A DNA stretch of 64,000 bases from Lamellibrachia satsuma (GCA_033239005.1 BSQZ01000038.1:5687501-5751500); one strand, 5' to 3'. Positions 1-15,477 are shown, numbered from the stretch's first letter. Numbers and translations are program-made. The notes: a model not told the origin generated them from the sequence alone.

Positions 1-2543
<2,543 letters not shown>

Positions 2544-2859
2544 CTGGAACATTCGAAATGGCAGTAAATCGCTACATATATGATTATTTTGAAGGTAATA
2601 ATAATTTTGACAATTACTGCAACTAACATTGATACACACAATGTTTCTAGTTCACAATGTGCCTTGAGACTAGTTGTATACGGTGGTTTTGTTGGAGTAA
2701 GTGTGGGTCCTGTTTCAGTGGTAACTAAAAATAGACTTTAGGAAAACTGCCCCCTAGTGGCTGCAGCACTACATCAGCATCATCAGCGCTCCCTACCAAC
2801 GAAAGGAATGATGAGCGATGGTCAAGGAGTCCTCTAATAGGAGTCAAAGGTCATCCGTT

Positions 2860-3079
2860 GTGTTGTAAGGGAGTGGACATCTTGGTATCGTCGGAGAGGT
2901 AGCTAGCACTAAGAAAAAGACGTAGGTAAGGGGTGCATGCATTTAATTATTGTAGTAACGAAGGTGGACATCATCTATTAAGAGTGGTATATGTAAAACT
3001 AGCACTATGAACAAAGACGTATTTAAGTGGTGCATTCATATCTTTATTATTAACATTAAAAAGCAACCTATTGATAGTG

Positions 3080-3143
<64 letters not shown>

Positions 3144-3590
3144 TAAGTGAAAATAGTAAATGAAAAGCATATAACAAAGTATTAATAATACTAATTTTAA
3201 AAGTTATATATATAAATAAATGATAAAGCTAATTATTACAACGTAACCTATTGATAATGAAGATATATTATCGATTGAAAATATTAAATATAATATTAGC
3301 GCTGATTCGCCCACTGGACGTATGCAAGTATGAACAAGTTGAAAGATAAACCCGTGGTTTTCACTTAAAACGCCGAATGCATCATATCCATTATCTTAGC
3401 AATTTTCTGACGACTGCATTCCCGCACGGTGTTTTATCTCGCTGCCGGCGTAATATATAAGGGGTCGTCTTAAAATATGAGAGGGGTCTTCTTAAAAAGT
3501 TAAGGATTCGTCTCTAAAAAATAAAGATCGTCATTTCAAAATTGTAAGGAGTCTTCTAAAAAAAAAAACGAACAAACAGCGTACACGTAT
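2860..3590. repeat. Unit-internal repeat block, first copy in unit A
   Basis: Holds two occurrences (about 2908 and 3000) of a short motif (CACTAAGAAAAAGACGTA-type followed by GTGCATTCAT), a (TA)n tract at 3083-3140, and a ~450-bp segment ending in GCCGAATGCATCATATCC. The whole segment recurs in direct orientation at 10665-11160 and in units C and B. No coding signal. Confidence 0.75.
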
Positions 3591-3599
3591 TTTATTTTA

Positions 3600-4755
3600 A
3601 TTGTATTTCTCTAACTGTGAGTATCACCATACTTCAAATTGTACCCCTCGCTATAATTCTCAAGATATCCTTAACTGTAATTCTCACCATACACCTAACT
3701 GTACCATTTCCTGTAATTTTCAACATACCTTTAGCTGTACGCTTAACTGTAATTCTCACCATACCCGTAAATGTAATTATCAACATACCTGTAACTGGAC
3801 CTTTAACTGTAATTCTCACCATAGCTAGGAATGTACACTTGAATGTGCTTCTCAGCATACTCCTAACTGTTCCCCTAACTGCAATTCTGACCATGCCTTT
3901 AACTGTAATTTTAATAAGATTGAACAAGATTGCCATCTCGAACAACAAGTTCCAGATAGCAAGTGGGCAATGAAGCCACTGGCTTATCGAGAGTCCAACA
4001 ATTTTCTCATCTATGTGTAGCCCGCCCTTATCAGATATCTGTCAATTCTATTTTTAAACATATTCACACTACTAGCATTAACACAATCATTTGGCAGTTT
4101 GTTCCATTCATTTATCACCCTCTGTGAGAAAAAGTACTTTCTCATGTCCAACTACACTGCTCCTTAACTAATGCTGCTTTGTGTCCTCTGGTTCTACTGC
4201 CTTCTTTAAGTTTGAAGAACATATTCCTATTAACATCCTCATAACCGTTCACTATTTTAAACACTTCTATTTGGTCTCCTCTTAGTCTCCTGGTCTCTAG
4301 TGTTGTCAAACCACATTGTAATAAGCGACTTTCGTAACTAAGTTCTCTTAATTCTGGAATCATCTTAATTATCACCATACACCCAGCTGTGCCCATAAAT
4401 GTAATTATCATCATAAATTTAGCTGTACACTTAATTGTAATGCTCACCACCCTTAAATATTATTTTCAATATGCCTTTAACTGCACCCTTAACTGTATTT
4501 CTCACCATAACCTTCATTGTAATTTTCACCATATCCTTAAGTTTTCCCTTAAGTTTAATTCTCACCATTCTGCACCTTTTACTCTAACTGTACCCATAAC
4601 TGTAATTCTCACGATGCCTAGAAATGAACTCTTAACTGTAACCCTAACTGTAATTCTCACCATACTCCTAACTGTAATTCTGACCACTCCCTTAACTGTG
4701 CCCTTACCTGTATTTCTCACCATGCACCGAACTGTTACGAAAGGTCTGCTGGTCA
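3600..4755. repeat. Degenerate minisatellite (TTAACTGTAATTCTCACCAT type), unit A
   Basis: An array of diverged units of about 24 bp, with half-unit insertions, built on TTAACTGTAATTCTCACCAT. It is interrupted by a LINE fragment at 3911-4365. Homologous arrays lie at 17440-18165 (unit C) and 57880-58510 (unit B). The reverse complement (GGTGAGAATTACAGTTAAGG) appears at 11325-11470, 19615-19750 and 59940-60135. Confidence 0.85.
3911..4365 (-). mobile_element. 5'-truncated CR1-like LINE fragment (3' end only)
   Basis: This matches, in reverse complement, the last ~450 bp of the CR1-like element at 25799-29464, including the C-terminal coding piece LQCGLTTLETRRLRGDQIEV and the 3' end built from repeated TCTTGTTAAA-like octamers. 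It sits inside the minisatellite, with candidate target-site duplications TAATT at 3906-3910 and 4366-4370. Units B and C lack it, so the insertion came after the unit duplicated. Confidence 0.85.
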
Positions 4756-4759
4756 TCGA

Positions 4760-5346
4760 GCAGTAGTCATGTAATTAACAAAGACCAAAGGTCATGGCTG
4801 GTCATCTATTAGTTAGTACTAAATAAAAGACGTATGTAAGTGGTGTATTCATTTCTGTTTTAGTAACATTTCCAACAACCTATCAATGGTGCTAATTTTA
4901 AGAGTTATATGAGGAAATGTTTAAAGTCAGATATAAGTAAATGATAATGAATATGTATATTATAAAGAGAATGAATATAATATATGAGAAAATGCTAATA
5001 TTAAAGTTAGATACGCATAAGTAAATGCAAATCATACAATAACGTATTAATAATAATAAATGAGTGGTAACTAAAAAAAGACATTGGGAAAAACCCGGGT
5101 GAGAGTATACAAAAGAGTTGTATTATTGCTCACTGAACATCAGCGTTCCCTCCAACAGGGGTCAAAAGTCATATGTTATGCTGTATGGGAGTGGACATTT
5201 TGGTATCGTCGGAGAGGCCAACTAGGGGTAGCTAGCACTAAGAAAAAGACGTAGGTAAGGGGTCCATTAATTTCTTTATTATATTAACGAAGGTGGACAT
5301 CATCTATTAAGAGGGGTCAAAGGATGTGTGGGGCGGTGGGGGTGAT
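4760..5346. repeat. Unit-internal repeat block, second type, unit A
   Basis: AT-rich sequence with another copy of the AAAAGACGTATGTAAGTGG motif (about 4826) and a segment (4890-5060) whose reverse complement is found at 11740-11920. Counterparts lie at 18230-18830 and 58600-59105. No coding signal. Confidence 0.7.
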
Positions 5347-5497
5347 TAATAATAATAATAATAATAATAATTGACTTCTATGGCGCCTATATCCTCAGGA
5401 ACCTGAGCTCAGAGGCGCAACAAAACAGAATCAGTAGGCGTAATTGTAAACATGGACGCGCAAAAGTCAGTATCAGAAACGAGGGACAACCGAACAT

Positions 5498-6433
5498 TTA
5501 TGGTGGGAATGCAATTTGGAATAGATATGTCTTGAGTTTTTTTCGGAAAATAGCGATAGTTTCGGATGTTTTCAAAGCGATAGGGAGTTCATTCCAGACC
5601 CTAGGCGCAGCGACAGAGAAAGCACTTTTACCCAAGTTAAGTTTTGTTTTAGGTGCAATAAGTTGTTGTGAAACTGATGATCTTAGCTGCCTAGGGATAT
5701 TTGAAAGATGCAGGAGACTAGCCAAGTAGAATGGTTGTTGTGTAGATAAAGCACGATATGCAAGAGTGGACAGCTTAAAATTAATTCGATAAGAAACTGG
5801 AAGCCAGTGTAACTGTTTAAGTAGTGGTAGTGACGGTGAAAACCGAGACGCCCTGAGAACCACACGTGCCAGACAATTTTGTACTCGTTGGAGTTTAGCC
5901 AAGTCTCTTTTAGCAGTGTTGTTTAGTAGTGAATTGCAATAGTCGAGACGGCTGCTAATTAGTGCCGTTGATATTGTTTTAGCAGTAGATATAGATATGT
6001 GACGCCGAATATCACGAATATGATAGAAACATGATTTACATACTTGAGAGATATGCTGGCGAAAGTTGAAATCACTGTCAAAGATGACACTTAGATTACG
6101 AACAGTATCTGATGGGAATGTATCACTGCCAAGCAGTTTAACAGGAAAATGGTTGATGACTTTATTTCGTTGTTGTTTAGTGCCATTAATAATAAGGTCT
6201 GTTTTATCTGGATTAAGCTTTAGCTTACTTGATTCCATCCACGACAAGATATCAGTAAGGCAATCACTAAAAGTCGAAAGAGATTCTTGTACATTTGATT
6301 GTGAAAGTGATATGTAAACCTGTGTGTCATCAGCATAAAGGTGATGACTGAGATTACGATTTGCAATAACTTGGCTGAGCGATGTAGTATATAAGCTGAA
6401 CAGAACAGTGCCAAGGACGGATCCTTGTGGCAC
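5498..6433 (-). pseudogene. L2-like LINE reverse transcriptase, C-terminal half
   Basis: Starts at the RT block PQGSVLGTVLFSLYT, continues through the catalytic box LYADDTQVYI and the primer-grip region, and ends with a conserved tail (RVWNELPIAL, FRKKLKTYLF). It copies element RNA into DNA at the target site. It is separated from the N-terminal RT part by a stop after ALRWFK and a frame change, so it is not translatable as one protein. Confidence 0.85.
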
Positions 6434-6505
6434 TCCAAATGGTAGATGTTGTGGGCTAGATAATGTGCCAGATATGTTAATACTTTGAAATCTGTCTGAT
6501 AAAAA

Positions 6506-7147
6506 TTATTTGAACCACCGAAGAGCTGGGCCAGAAATTCCAAAATATCTATGGAGGCGTTGTAATAGGATAGAATGATCAATTGTATCGAAAGCAGCTG
6601 AGAGATCAAGTAAAGTGAGTGCTGTGACTTTGCCATTGTCCATGTTATCAATTATATCATTGTGTATCTTGAGAAGAGCTGTTTCAGTAGAATGGAATCG
6701 TTTATATGCAGACTGTAGATCATTTGATAAGTGATGGTTGTAAATATGTTCATGAAGGCGATTAGCAACTACTTTTTCCAATATTTTTGACAGAAAACTG
6801 AGATTAGAGATAGGGCGATAATTCCTTAGGTCATCTTTGCACAAAGTTTGTTTTTTAATAAGAGGATTTACAAGAGCTTGTTTGAAATCCTGTGGAACAA
6901 CTCCACTCTGCATTGAAAGGTTTATGATAGTAGTAATGGGAAAGATGAGTTGATCGATACAGCTTTTTAGTAGAAGTGTTGGAAATGGGTCAAAATCACA
7001 CGATTTGTTAGGATATTTTTTAATAATGATGAGAACTTCATTAGTAGTTGCAAGTGTGAAACTCTGTAGTGTTTTTTTCAGAAAGTGGCGGTTCAGGGAA
7101 ATCATAGTCATTATTATTAATGACAAAATTTGATCGAATACGAGCAA
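6506..7147 (-). pseudogene. L2-like LINE reverse transcriptase, N-terminal half
   Basis: Contains RT blocks PNKSCDFDPFPTLLLK, NYRPISNLSFLSKILEKVV, the fingers region QSAYKRFHSTETALL and the motif with the first catalytic aspartate, LTLLDLSAAFDTIDHSILL. It breaks at ALRWFK and resumes in another frame at 6433. Upstream it overlaps the linker frame (7041-7646) after a frameshift near 7090. Confidence 0.85.
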
Positions 7148-7646
7148 TCTTATCTGTAAAGTATTTTGAAAAAGAATTACACAATGTATCCAATGAAGAA
7201 CGTTCAGGCAGTGCTTTTAATTTCTGCCGATGTAGAATTTTGTTAACAGATTTCCACATCTGCCGAGGGTTTTCAGAATTTGTTGTGATAAAATGTGTAT
7301 AGTAATCAGACTTTGCTTTTGACATCATGTGATTACATACATGTAGCTGTTTAGTATAACGGGATCGATCAATTGGAGAACGAGTTCGTCGCCAAATTCT
7401 TTCAAGATATCGACGACGACGTTTTGCTACAATTATATCATTAGACATCCATGGCGATGGAGGGCGAACTTGTACACTTTTGGTTTGTTTCGGAGCATGT
7501 TTATCCAGAAGTTTACTTAATGTTTCATTGTACTGATTAACAAGCTCGCATAGTGTAGATTTAGGTTTGATCAAAAGATCAGAATTGGCTAGATCCTCAT
7601 GAAGGGTATTTATGTTAATTTTATTTATTGGTCGAAATGTGATCAT
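7041..7646 (-). pseudogene. L2-like LINE linker between endonuclease and reverse transcriptase
   Basis: Encodes the usual inter-domain linker of L2/CR1 ORF2 (DKHAPKQTKSVQVRPPSPWM, then an R/K-rich stretch, then MWKSVNKILHR). The frame overlaps the endonuclease frame by only a few bases and is shifted, so the original polyprotein is broken at about 7643. Confidence 0.8.
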
Positions 7647-8314
7647 TTTTTTCTAGATCTTGAACCAACTTGCAACCACAAATCGATAATGACACAAAGG
7701 TGATCTGATAAACCATCAGTAGGGAATATTGCTTTAATGTTAGTGCAAGTAGATCTAGTAATAAACAGGTCGAGCCAATGACTATGAACGTGTGTAGGAA
7801 ATGAAACGTGTTGATGTAATGCATATGTTTGAAGGACATCCATGAATGATCTAGTATTTGGACATGGTAGATCAAGGTGGATATTGAAATCTCCAAACAT
7901 GTAAATGTCTTCTTGGAATTGTAAGGTGGTTTCAATGATATCTGGAAATTCATCAAATAATGTATTTGTGCTTACAGGAGAACGGTAGATGCATATAAAA
8001 TTATCAGATAAGTATGAATGTTTTATAACAATACAAATTACCTCAAAACTTTGGTATTGAGGTGTATGAATAATTTCTACTTTATATATTTCAGGTACAA
8101 GGAATGCGACTCCACCACCCCTACCTGAACGACGGGGGTGATGGTATAGGCAAAAACCATTTGGGCAAATATCGGCAAGACAGGCTGATGTATCAGATGC
8201 TAATAGCCCTGTTTCTGTCAAAGCTAAAATGTGTATGTGTTTAGATAATATCAGATCAGAAAGGGCAGCAGATTTATGACGTACAGATCGAACATTAGTA
8301 GTGGCAAAGCGCAT
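7643..8314 (-). pseudogene. L2-like LINE APE-type endonuclease
   Basis: Encodes NVRSVRHKSAALSDLI, HILALTETGL, the GRGGGVAFLV loop, the catalytic YMFGDFNIHLD and the terminal LSDHLCVIIDL. It nicks target DNA to prime reverse transcription. The catalytic N, E, D and H positions are present, so this domain is well preserved although the rest of the element is frameshifted. Confidence 0.85.
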
Positions 8315-8649
8315 GTTTTGAAATATTTTTGGTCCAGGATTTATTGAGATATCACCTGCAAGAAGGAGGATGATAGACAGTCTCTAAATGATGGGTTACA
8401 ACCAGATTTTGTAGACCATTTTCTGTGTGTACATAGTCGAAGACAAGAAAGATGTAAAGATGACGTTTGTGAAAAGCTAAATCGTATAATATTGTTGATG
8501 AATATTTCAGAGTGTCTATATGTATTGTATATATCTTCATCAAAAGAATAGCATTTCTCTTTGAACAATGTAGACAAAGATAATAAACAAAGGACCAGCA
8601 CGAAGAGAAAATACATAATTATATGCTCAGTGATGAGTAAGGCTAAGTG

Positions 8650-10135
8650 CAGCTGCTGGGAAAGAAGTCACAATTCTAGGATCAACTTCATCAGAATGGA
8701 AAGAAGCAAACATCATACCATTATTTAAAAAGGGTTCGAGAAATAAGTCAGAGAATTACAGACCAGTGAGTTTAACGTCAGTGATTTGTAAATTATTAGA
8801 AAGGTTAATTAAAGACCATATGGTGGACTTCCTCGTTAAGCATAAATTATTAAATTCATCTCAACATGGATTCCTTAAAGCGAGGTCATGCTTAACAAAT
8901 GTGTTATGTTTTTTGGAAGAAATCACTAAGTGGATAGACGAGGGATCGCCAGTAGATATTATCTACTTAGATTTTCAGAAAGCTTTTGACAAAGTGCCAC
9001 ATCAAAGATTGCTACTTAAATTAAAAGCCCATGGTATCGGGGATAGCATAACTGACTGGATAGAACAATGGCTGACTGACAGAAGACAACGAGTTGTAGT
9101 AGATGGCGAAGTTTCAAATTGGAAATCGGTTTTGAGTGGGGTACCTCAAGGATCAGTATTAGGACCTATATTATTCTTAATTTATATCAATGACTTGGAC
9201 GACAGTATAACAAGTAACGTACTGAAATTTGCGGACGACACAAAACTGTTTAGAAAGGTTAATACTGATGGTGATAAACAACATTTACAAAACGATCTAG
9301 ACAGATTAGTGAAATGGTCTGAGAAATGGCAGATGCTGTTCAATTTTGGGAAATGTAAATGCCTACATACAGGACATGGGAACTTGAATGTAAACTATAA
9401 AATGGGAGCTACTGTTCTTGGTACTACTGTAAAAGAAAAGGACTTAGGAGTTACAATAAGCGCTGATATGAAAGTTTCAGAGCAGTGTGGTATTGCAGCT
9501 TCAAAGGGTAATCAAATTCTTGGATTGATTAGAAGAAACATAACATACAAGGGAAAAAGTTAATTATACCTCTTTATAAAGCAATAGTTAGACCTCATTT
9601 AGAATACTGTATACAAGCATGGAGACCATATCGTAAGAAGGATATAGATACGCTTGAACGCATACAAAGGAGAGCAACTAAAATGATTTCAGAACTTAGA
9701 GACCTTAGTTATGAAGAACGCCTGAAAGAATGTGGTTTAACAACTCTAGAGACAAGGAGGTTAAGAGGAGATCAGATTGAAGTTTTTAAGATATTGAATG
9801 GGTATGAAAATATTGATAGAAATATGTTTTTCTCACTCAAGAAGGATAGCAGAACTTGAGGACATGAGGTAAAATTAGTAAAGGATCAATGTAGATTGGA
9901 CATCAGGAAGCACTCGTTCTCACAGAGGACAGTAAATGAATGGAACAAACTGTCTACAGATTGTGTAACTGCTAGCAGCGTGAATATGTTTAAAAACAAG
10001 GTTGACACATATATCAGGAGGGCGGGTTATAAGTAGGTGAACATTGTTGGACTCTCGATAAGCCAATGGCTTCCTTGTCCACTTGCCATCTGGGCCTTTG
10101 GCTTGGATGGCAAATCTTGTTAAATCTTGTTAAAT
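8650..10135 (+). mobile_element. 5'-truncated CR1-like LINE nested in the L2-like element
   Basis: Closely related to the 3' two-fifths of the CR1-like element at 25799-29464. The homology begins near 8650, before the SEWKEANI-like block. It contains RT, a C-terminal tail and the characteristic end of repeated AATCTTGTTAA octamers (10115-10135). Its orientation is opposite to the surrounding L2-like LINE. I could not fix clean target-site duplications. Confidence 0.8.
8766..9563 (+). pseudogene. CR1-like LINE reverse transcriptase (partial)
   Basis: Uninterrupted RT core: LLERLIKDHMVDFLVKHKLL, SSQHGFLKARSCLTNVL, YLDFQKAFDKVPHQRLL (first catalytic D), SGVPQGSVLGPILFLIYIND, then the box VLKFADDTKLF (FADD form usual in CR1), and CNFGK-type downstream blocks. 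The frame breaks after ITYKGKS by a one-base shift. The C-terminal part continues at 9564-9860 with one further stop. Confidence 0.85.
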
Positions 10136-10568
10136 CAAGACTAATTTATTTAATTAGTAATGCTGACCAGGGCCGACTCTGATCACTAAATTGTGACTCC
10201 TAGGCCTGTTAGATGTTAACTAGGAGTTATAAGTGCATAATCGCGTGCTGAATAATTAAAATATTACAGAAGCAAATATATTAAGAGCATACAATTATAA
10301 CGTTTAATTAAAAATACCAAAGCAAAGAAAATGTGTTGTGCCGGCGACAAGAATGGGCGATAATAAAAGTAGTCAGTTAACGCATAACTGTCGAAGTATA
10401 AAACTTAATGTTAAAATACTTATCTTGACACTGACGTTGTGGTCAACATAAAACAGCACATTTAAATATTATATTGCGTAACACTGATTTAAAACTAAAA
10501 CACTGTAAAGTTTTAAAATGTATAAAATGTTTGAAACAGTGAAGTCGGCAGCCTCGATCTCGATTCTC
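10136..10568 (-). other. Probable 5' end of the interrupted L2-like LINE
   Basis: This stretch has no counterpart in units B or C and lies between the nested CR1-like fragment and the point where unit homology resumes (ATTTGGTTGGACATCTTGG at 10569). The simplest reading is that it is the 5' untranslated part of the minus-strand L2-like element. No coding sequence is visible. Confidence 0.5.
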
Positions 10569-11329
<761 letters not shown>

Positions 11330-11330
<1 letters not shown>

Positions 11331-11920
11331 AGGTACAGTTAAGGGCATAGTAAAATTACAGTTAAGGGTAGAATTAAGGGTATGCCGACAATTACACGTA
11401 AGGTTTGGTAGTTTGGTGAGAAATACAGTTATGAGTACAGTTAAGGGTATGTTGACAATTACCATTAGCCACGTTGGTTGTTCTCGAGAGAATCAAACGG
11501 ATAAAAAACAAGAGAACTACCTGTATTTATGCAAAAACCCGGCATTGATTCATACGTCAATCAAAGCGCTACGTGGCCATACGTTGTCGACTTTGGTTCA
11601 ACGTCATCATGTTACCTCTTGTTGTTAACTCGACCCGTCGGACTCTGACCCGGCGACTGTGAGCGCTTCATTTTTTATCGGTAGACAGTTAGCACTTGCC
11701 TTGGAGTACGTTGTAGTGCGGTGATGTAGGTCACCCAGACGTATTACAGGTGGTTCATTTATTATTATTAATAGGTTATTGTATGATTTTCATCTACTTA
11801 TACGTACATAACTTTAATATTAGCATTTACTCATATACTATATTCATTCTCTTTATAATATATAATATTATTCATTATCATTTACTTATATATGACTTTA
11901 GACATGGACACACTGTTGCT
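11330..11920. repeat. Inverted copies of the unit's minisatellite and AT-rich block
   Basis: 11330-11470 holds units of ATTACAGTTAAGGGTA, the reverse complement of the 3600-4755 array. 11740-11920 is the reverse complement of about 4890-5060 (shared ATAAAGAGAATGAATATA when reversed). The two arms therefore flank about 1.4 kb of original unit sequence plus the LINE insertions. Same arrangement in unit C (19615-19760 and 20040-20220). Confidence 0.8.
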
Positions 11921-13040
11921 CTTATAAAAACTTACTCCGATTGTATATTTGCATAACGTGCATAAATATTCGATAAATGTGTTCACTTACGTCATTACGT
12001 TTTCTGTCATACACGTCCCTGTGGTTTGTTCCTCGGGTCGAGCGGTTATGCAAGACGTAGCTCAACAGCCTTCCCAGGTTGAGACCGACCGCGTTGGGCA
12101 GAGCGACTGTTGTGTGTAATGAGACCAGTGTGCTCGGTGAGCTAGTGGACAGTTGTAACGATGGTCAGGGGGCACCCGAACGCATGATACCTGAGCAGTC
12201 AATCGGGTGTCAGCTTCGGGAATGTGCAACAGACGGCGTAACATGTTTGCATGAGAACAGAAGATGTGGTGATCTTCAGTAGTGGTGGCGCCGCCTGGTA
12301 TATTCTTGTAGCCATATTTAGAGATCTCCATTGTACGCGTTCGTTGTTAAAATCTCCCAGTATTATTCATTACCTTTACTCACTTCTTTTATAGCGTGTT
12401 GTATAATGATGTTGTTATGCTCTTCAGTTAGTTTTCGACTGCCGTAAAATAATCCAATAATTAATGTTGAATTTCCTGTAACTATATTACAACAACCAAC
12501 TTCATCGCAATCTCCTTCCCTTTCTAATTTCATTTAGTGAGCACGAATGGATTCTTTCACATATAAAATAACTTTCCTCCCCATCTTCCTATTCAAACTA
12601 AACATTAAGCAGCATCTGATATGTTATTGTTGGCCCATGATTCGTTATACCTATTAGGTGAGAATAATTATCTTCTACCATAATGTTTTATTCGTTTCTC
12701 TTATTTGCTATGCTTCTTGCATTTACAAACAGGTATTTAAATCCAGATTCAGAGCTGTTTTCCGGACAAATCGTTGATAGTTTATGTGCATTAGTCTATA
12801 AATTCCACTCCACCATGTGCTTCTAGTTTAAACAATGTTTAGTATGCTTAATATTTTTGATGCTACCCATGCCACTGTTGACTTGTGGTGGGCATGCGAT
12901 AGCGCCTCTTCGGTCACATCCTACACAAGGACGTGGAGGCGCCCGCAAACCAAGCAATATCCACATGTCTCCTAACGGACGGACTCAAAGGATATCGTGG
13001 TCGACTCAGAATCGACATCCCCGGAACCCTTGAAACCGAC
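11921..13040. other. Conserved non-coding part of unit A
   Basis: Matches unit C at 20220-20558 + 25358-25798 + 29465-29640 once the two LINEs there are removed. A ~200-bp part (about 11990-12215) also matches 39259-39455. Short open frames on both strands are not conserved between copies. No gene recognised. Confidence 0.6.
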
Positions 13041-13044
13041 CTGC

Positions 13045-13520
13045 AGCAGATCGACATAATACTCAAGACAAGGGATGACCTGCAGCAGATCGACATAATA
13101 CTCAAGACAAGGGACGACCTGCAACATATCGACATACGACTCAAGACAAGGGACGACCTGCAACAGATCGACATACGACTCAAGACAAGGGACGACCTGC
13201 AGCAGGTCGACATAATACTCAAGACAAGGGACGACCTGCAACATATCGACATACGACTCAAGACAAGGGACGACCTGCAGCAGATCGACATACGACTCAA
13301 GACAAGGGACGACCTGCAACAGATCGACATACGACTCAAGACAAGGGACGACCTGCAGCAGATCGACATAAGACTCAAGACAAGGGACGACATGCAACAG
13401 ATCGACATACGACTCAAGACAAAGGACGACCTGCAGCAGATCGACATACGACTCAAGACAAGGGACGACCTGCAACAGATCAAGATACGACTCAAGACAA
13501 GGGACGACTTGGAGCAGGAT
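13045..13520 (+). repeat. 39-bp minisatellite (12 units) with an open 13-residue-repeat frame
   Basis: About 12 tandem units of 39 bp, starting GACCTGCAACAGATCGACAT and differing by a few substitutions. Because 39 is a multiple of three, a + frame reads DDLQQIDIRLKTR repeatedly (whole open stretch 12933-13532). Both strands are open in several frames, so openness alone is weak evidence. A shorter 6-unit array sits at 29640-29876 in unit C. No start, splice or family signal makes it a gene. Confidence 0.85.
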
Positions 13521-13716
13521 CGTCCAGATTAAAAGCGAGTGGAGAACACTACACAGAACAATATTTGAAGGGAAGCTGTGTAAGCTGGTGCACGAACCGG
13601 CTGCTCGCGCAAGCTGGCTGTGGCGACTATAAAAAAACACACAAGAATGTTAGGAAGGCATTTTACGAAATTATTGCTTCACATATTGCAAACTCCGATT
13701 GTATACAGTGGATCAA

Positions 13717-14121
13717 ATGGTAGTAACGTCCCTTCTCTTATGCATAGCCATAGGGACCATCCATAAAGTACCTCTCATGCTCATGTGGTTGCACGTGTCT
13801 CGTGTCCGGGTAACGGGTACGGAGCGCTATATGGGGTTGGAGTGTCTTGGCGATCCTTACATAACAATTAAAAATATTGCTCGTCTAGTTTTCGATATCA
13901 GACTGATAGCATTCATTGCTGTGCCAGTTTTTGGGTATATTTCAACTGAATCCCAACGGAAAAGAAATGCGGACGTTCTCTACCATGCTTCAGTGAAGTA
14001 TGTGAAGCTGCATGAAAAGTCTGGTGTGTCGCCAAAAACCTTTACAGAATACCAGCCTGTTGCATCCCAACCCATGGAAAAACGTCACCGAGAACTCGTG
14101 CGCGCACCTGGACGATGTTGA
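13717..14121 (+). CDS. Unrecognised open frame with two hydrophobic segments
   Basis: A ~135-codon frame from ATG at 13717. It has hydrophobic stretches VVTSLLLCIAIGTI and IRLIAFIAVPVFGYIS, then a basic, polar C-terminus. An overlapping frame (14012-14260, SLVCRQ... to QLEEGS) continues with similar polar composition, suggesting a frameshifted remnant or a chance frame. I do not recognise the family. It lies in the interval between units A and C and has no copy elsewhere in the window, so it may be a fragment of a membrane protein gene or nothing. Confidence 0.2.
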   Translation: MVVTSLLLCIAIGTIHKVPLMLMWLHVSRVRVTGTERYMGLECLGDPYITIKNIARLVFDIRLIAFIAVPVFGYISTESQRKRNADVLYHASVKYVKLHEKSGVSPKTFTEYQPVASQPMEKRHRELVRAPGRC

Positions 14122-14261
14122 ATTAGAGAGACGACAAGAACAAATATCCAACTTGAACGTTACTGCTGCCGCTGTGGCATCCGTAGATGAATCGAATCCA
14201 GCCATCGTAGGTCCAAATCAAACGAGGCGAATCGAACAACAATTAGAGGAAGGGAGTTAAA

Positions 14262-15477
14262 TAAAACATTAAACGATTTGACATCGCTCATAGCGCTGAA
14301 GACGTTTCCTTCGCTGCCGTTTTATGATGTTAATCTGTATATCCTGGTAGAGTTTACACCGCCTGTTAATGGCAACAACTGGGTTCCTGCCATTCTGTGG
14401 GTATGTTTGGACCCAGGTCTGTCTGGCAGGGGACAGATGTAGGACTACTCCCTTAGATTTGGCTGATTTGTTTAATGACAATTACAGTTCGACAAGGGTA
14501 TATCGTTCCTCCGCCCCACGTAGTATCTGCTAATGTTGTGGCCTGGTTTTTTTAGGGGGTGCAGTACGCGTGGATTCGGGACTTCCGATTCAAAATCAGT
14601 TCGAAGCTAATAACTTAATATTTAAAAATGATGTGCACTGATCGTTTTAAATGTGCATTCCTTGACTCATGCACAACACGTAGATAACTGTTCAAACTTC
14701 AAGGTTGAAATAGTGTTGTATTACTTACTATAGGAAATAATCTCTCTCTCCCACTTTACCCACGATGTCTCGCATCTTGTCCTTGATTGTTCACGGAAGA
14801 AGAGATTGTGTAATTGACATTTTAGAGAAAATTAATTAGTATGTAAAATGGCACATTACTCACCGCTTAGCCCCACCTTCTACTAAAAGACGACACTCAC
14901 GTTTGATTGTACACGAAATGTCAACTGTGAAAACATGTGACTGCACACGAAGGAATGATTATTCATAGCATTATGATTTATTTGTCTAAATTTACGAAAC
15001 ATAAAATAAGGGAAACCTGATAAACCTTACTTTAAACTTTAAACAATTACATTGGATACGTTGAAGCATCAGTAGCGGAGGTAATGATCAAAATACAAAC
15101 ACACTAAGAACAAAATAAATAGCGCACATGTCGTGCAACTCCTGCAGCAAAACAGCACACATAGCACGACATTGAACATATTACAGTATTTAAGCTTTCG
15201 CAATATCACATGTACGTAACATATACAATTAAAATGGGTCCGTTACAGTGGTTCATATTATGAACCGCAAGTAAAAAAAGTCGTCAACTACAACCATGTT
15301 TGGTCCCTATGATAGAAGGTTAACAGAAACTTTTGCAAACGTGCAAAATTTTTGCAGTGTTCAATGTTGAGTTGGTGAAAATAGGTTAAAATTAAGTTTT
15401 TCCTTCCTATTGTTAAGAAACCGTTGGGTTTCCTTCACAACGGAGACGTACAGTTACCACGCCTCACGTTTCGTCAA
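14262..15477. other. Intergenic; right part is the downstream flank of the copy C gene
   Basis: 14262-14700 shows nothing recognisable. 14700-15477 matches 53190-53888, the 3' flank of the copy B acetyltransferase gene (shared GAAATGTCAACT, CATTGGATACGTTGAAGCATC and ATCATGATTT-type blocks). A TTTATT (AATAAA on the minus strand) near 14978 is a candidate poly(A) signal retained from the parent gene. Confidence 0.6.

Larger units (their letters stand above)
5347..8640 (-). mobile_element. L2-like non-LTR retrotransposon (endonuclease + reverse transcriptase), decayed
   Basis: A minus-strand LINE with an APE-type endonuclease, a linker and a reverse transcriptase in successive broken frames. 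Its 3' end is an (ATT)n tail (5350-5372 on the + strand) next to the short conserved end ATAGGCGCCATAGAAGTCAA, a common L2-group layout. Units B and C lack it: GGGGGTGATT at 5338-5347 is the empty-site sequence, which resumes at about 10569. The element is therefore interrupted by the CR1-like piece at 8650-10135, and 10136-10568 is probably its 5' part. Confidence 0.8.

Noticed and set aside
3601..3973. Cys/His/Asn-rich or TVILTIPLTV-like proteins over the 24-bp minisatellite (also 17480-18233, 57897-58413)
   Set aside because: Products of the degenerate repeat; frames are not conserved between units A, B and C.
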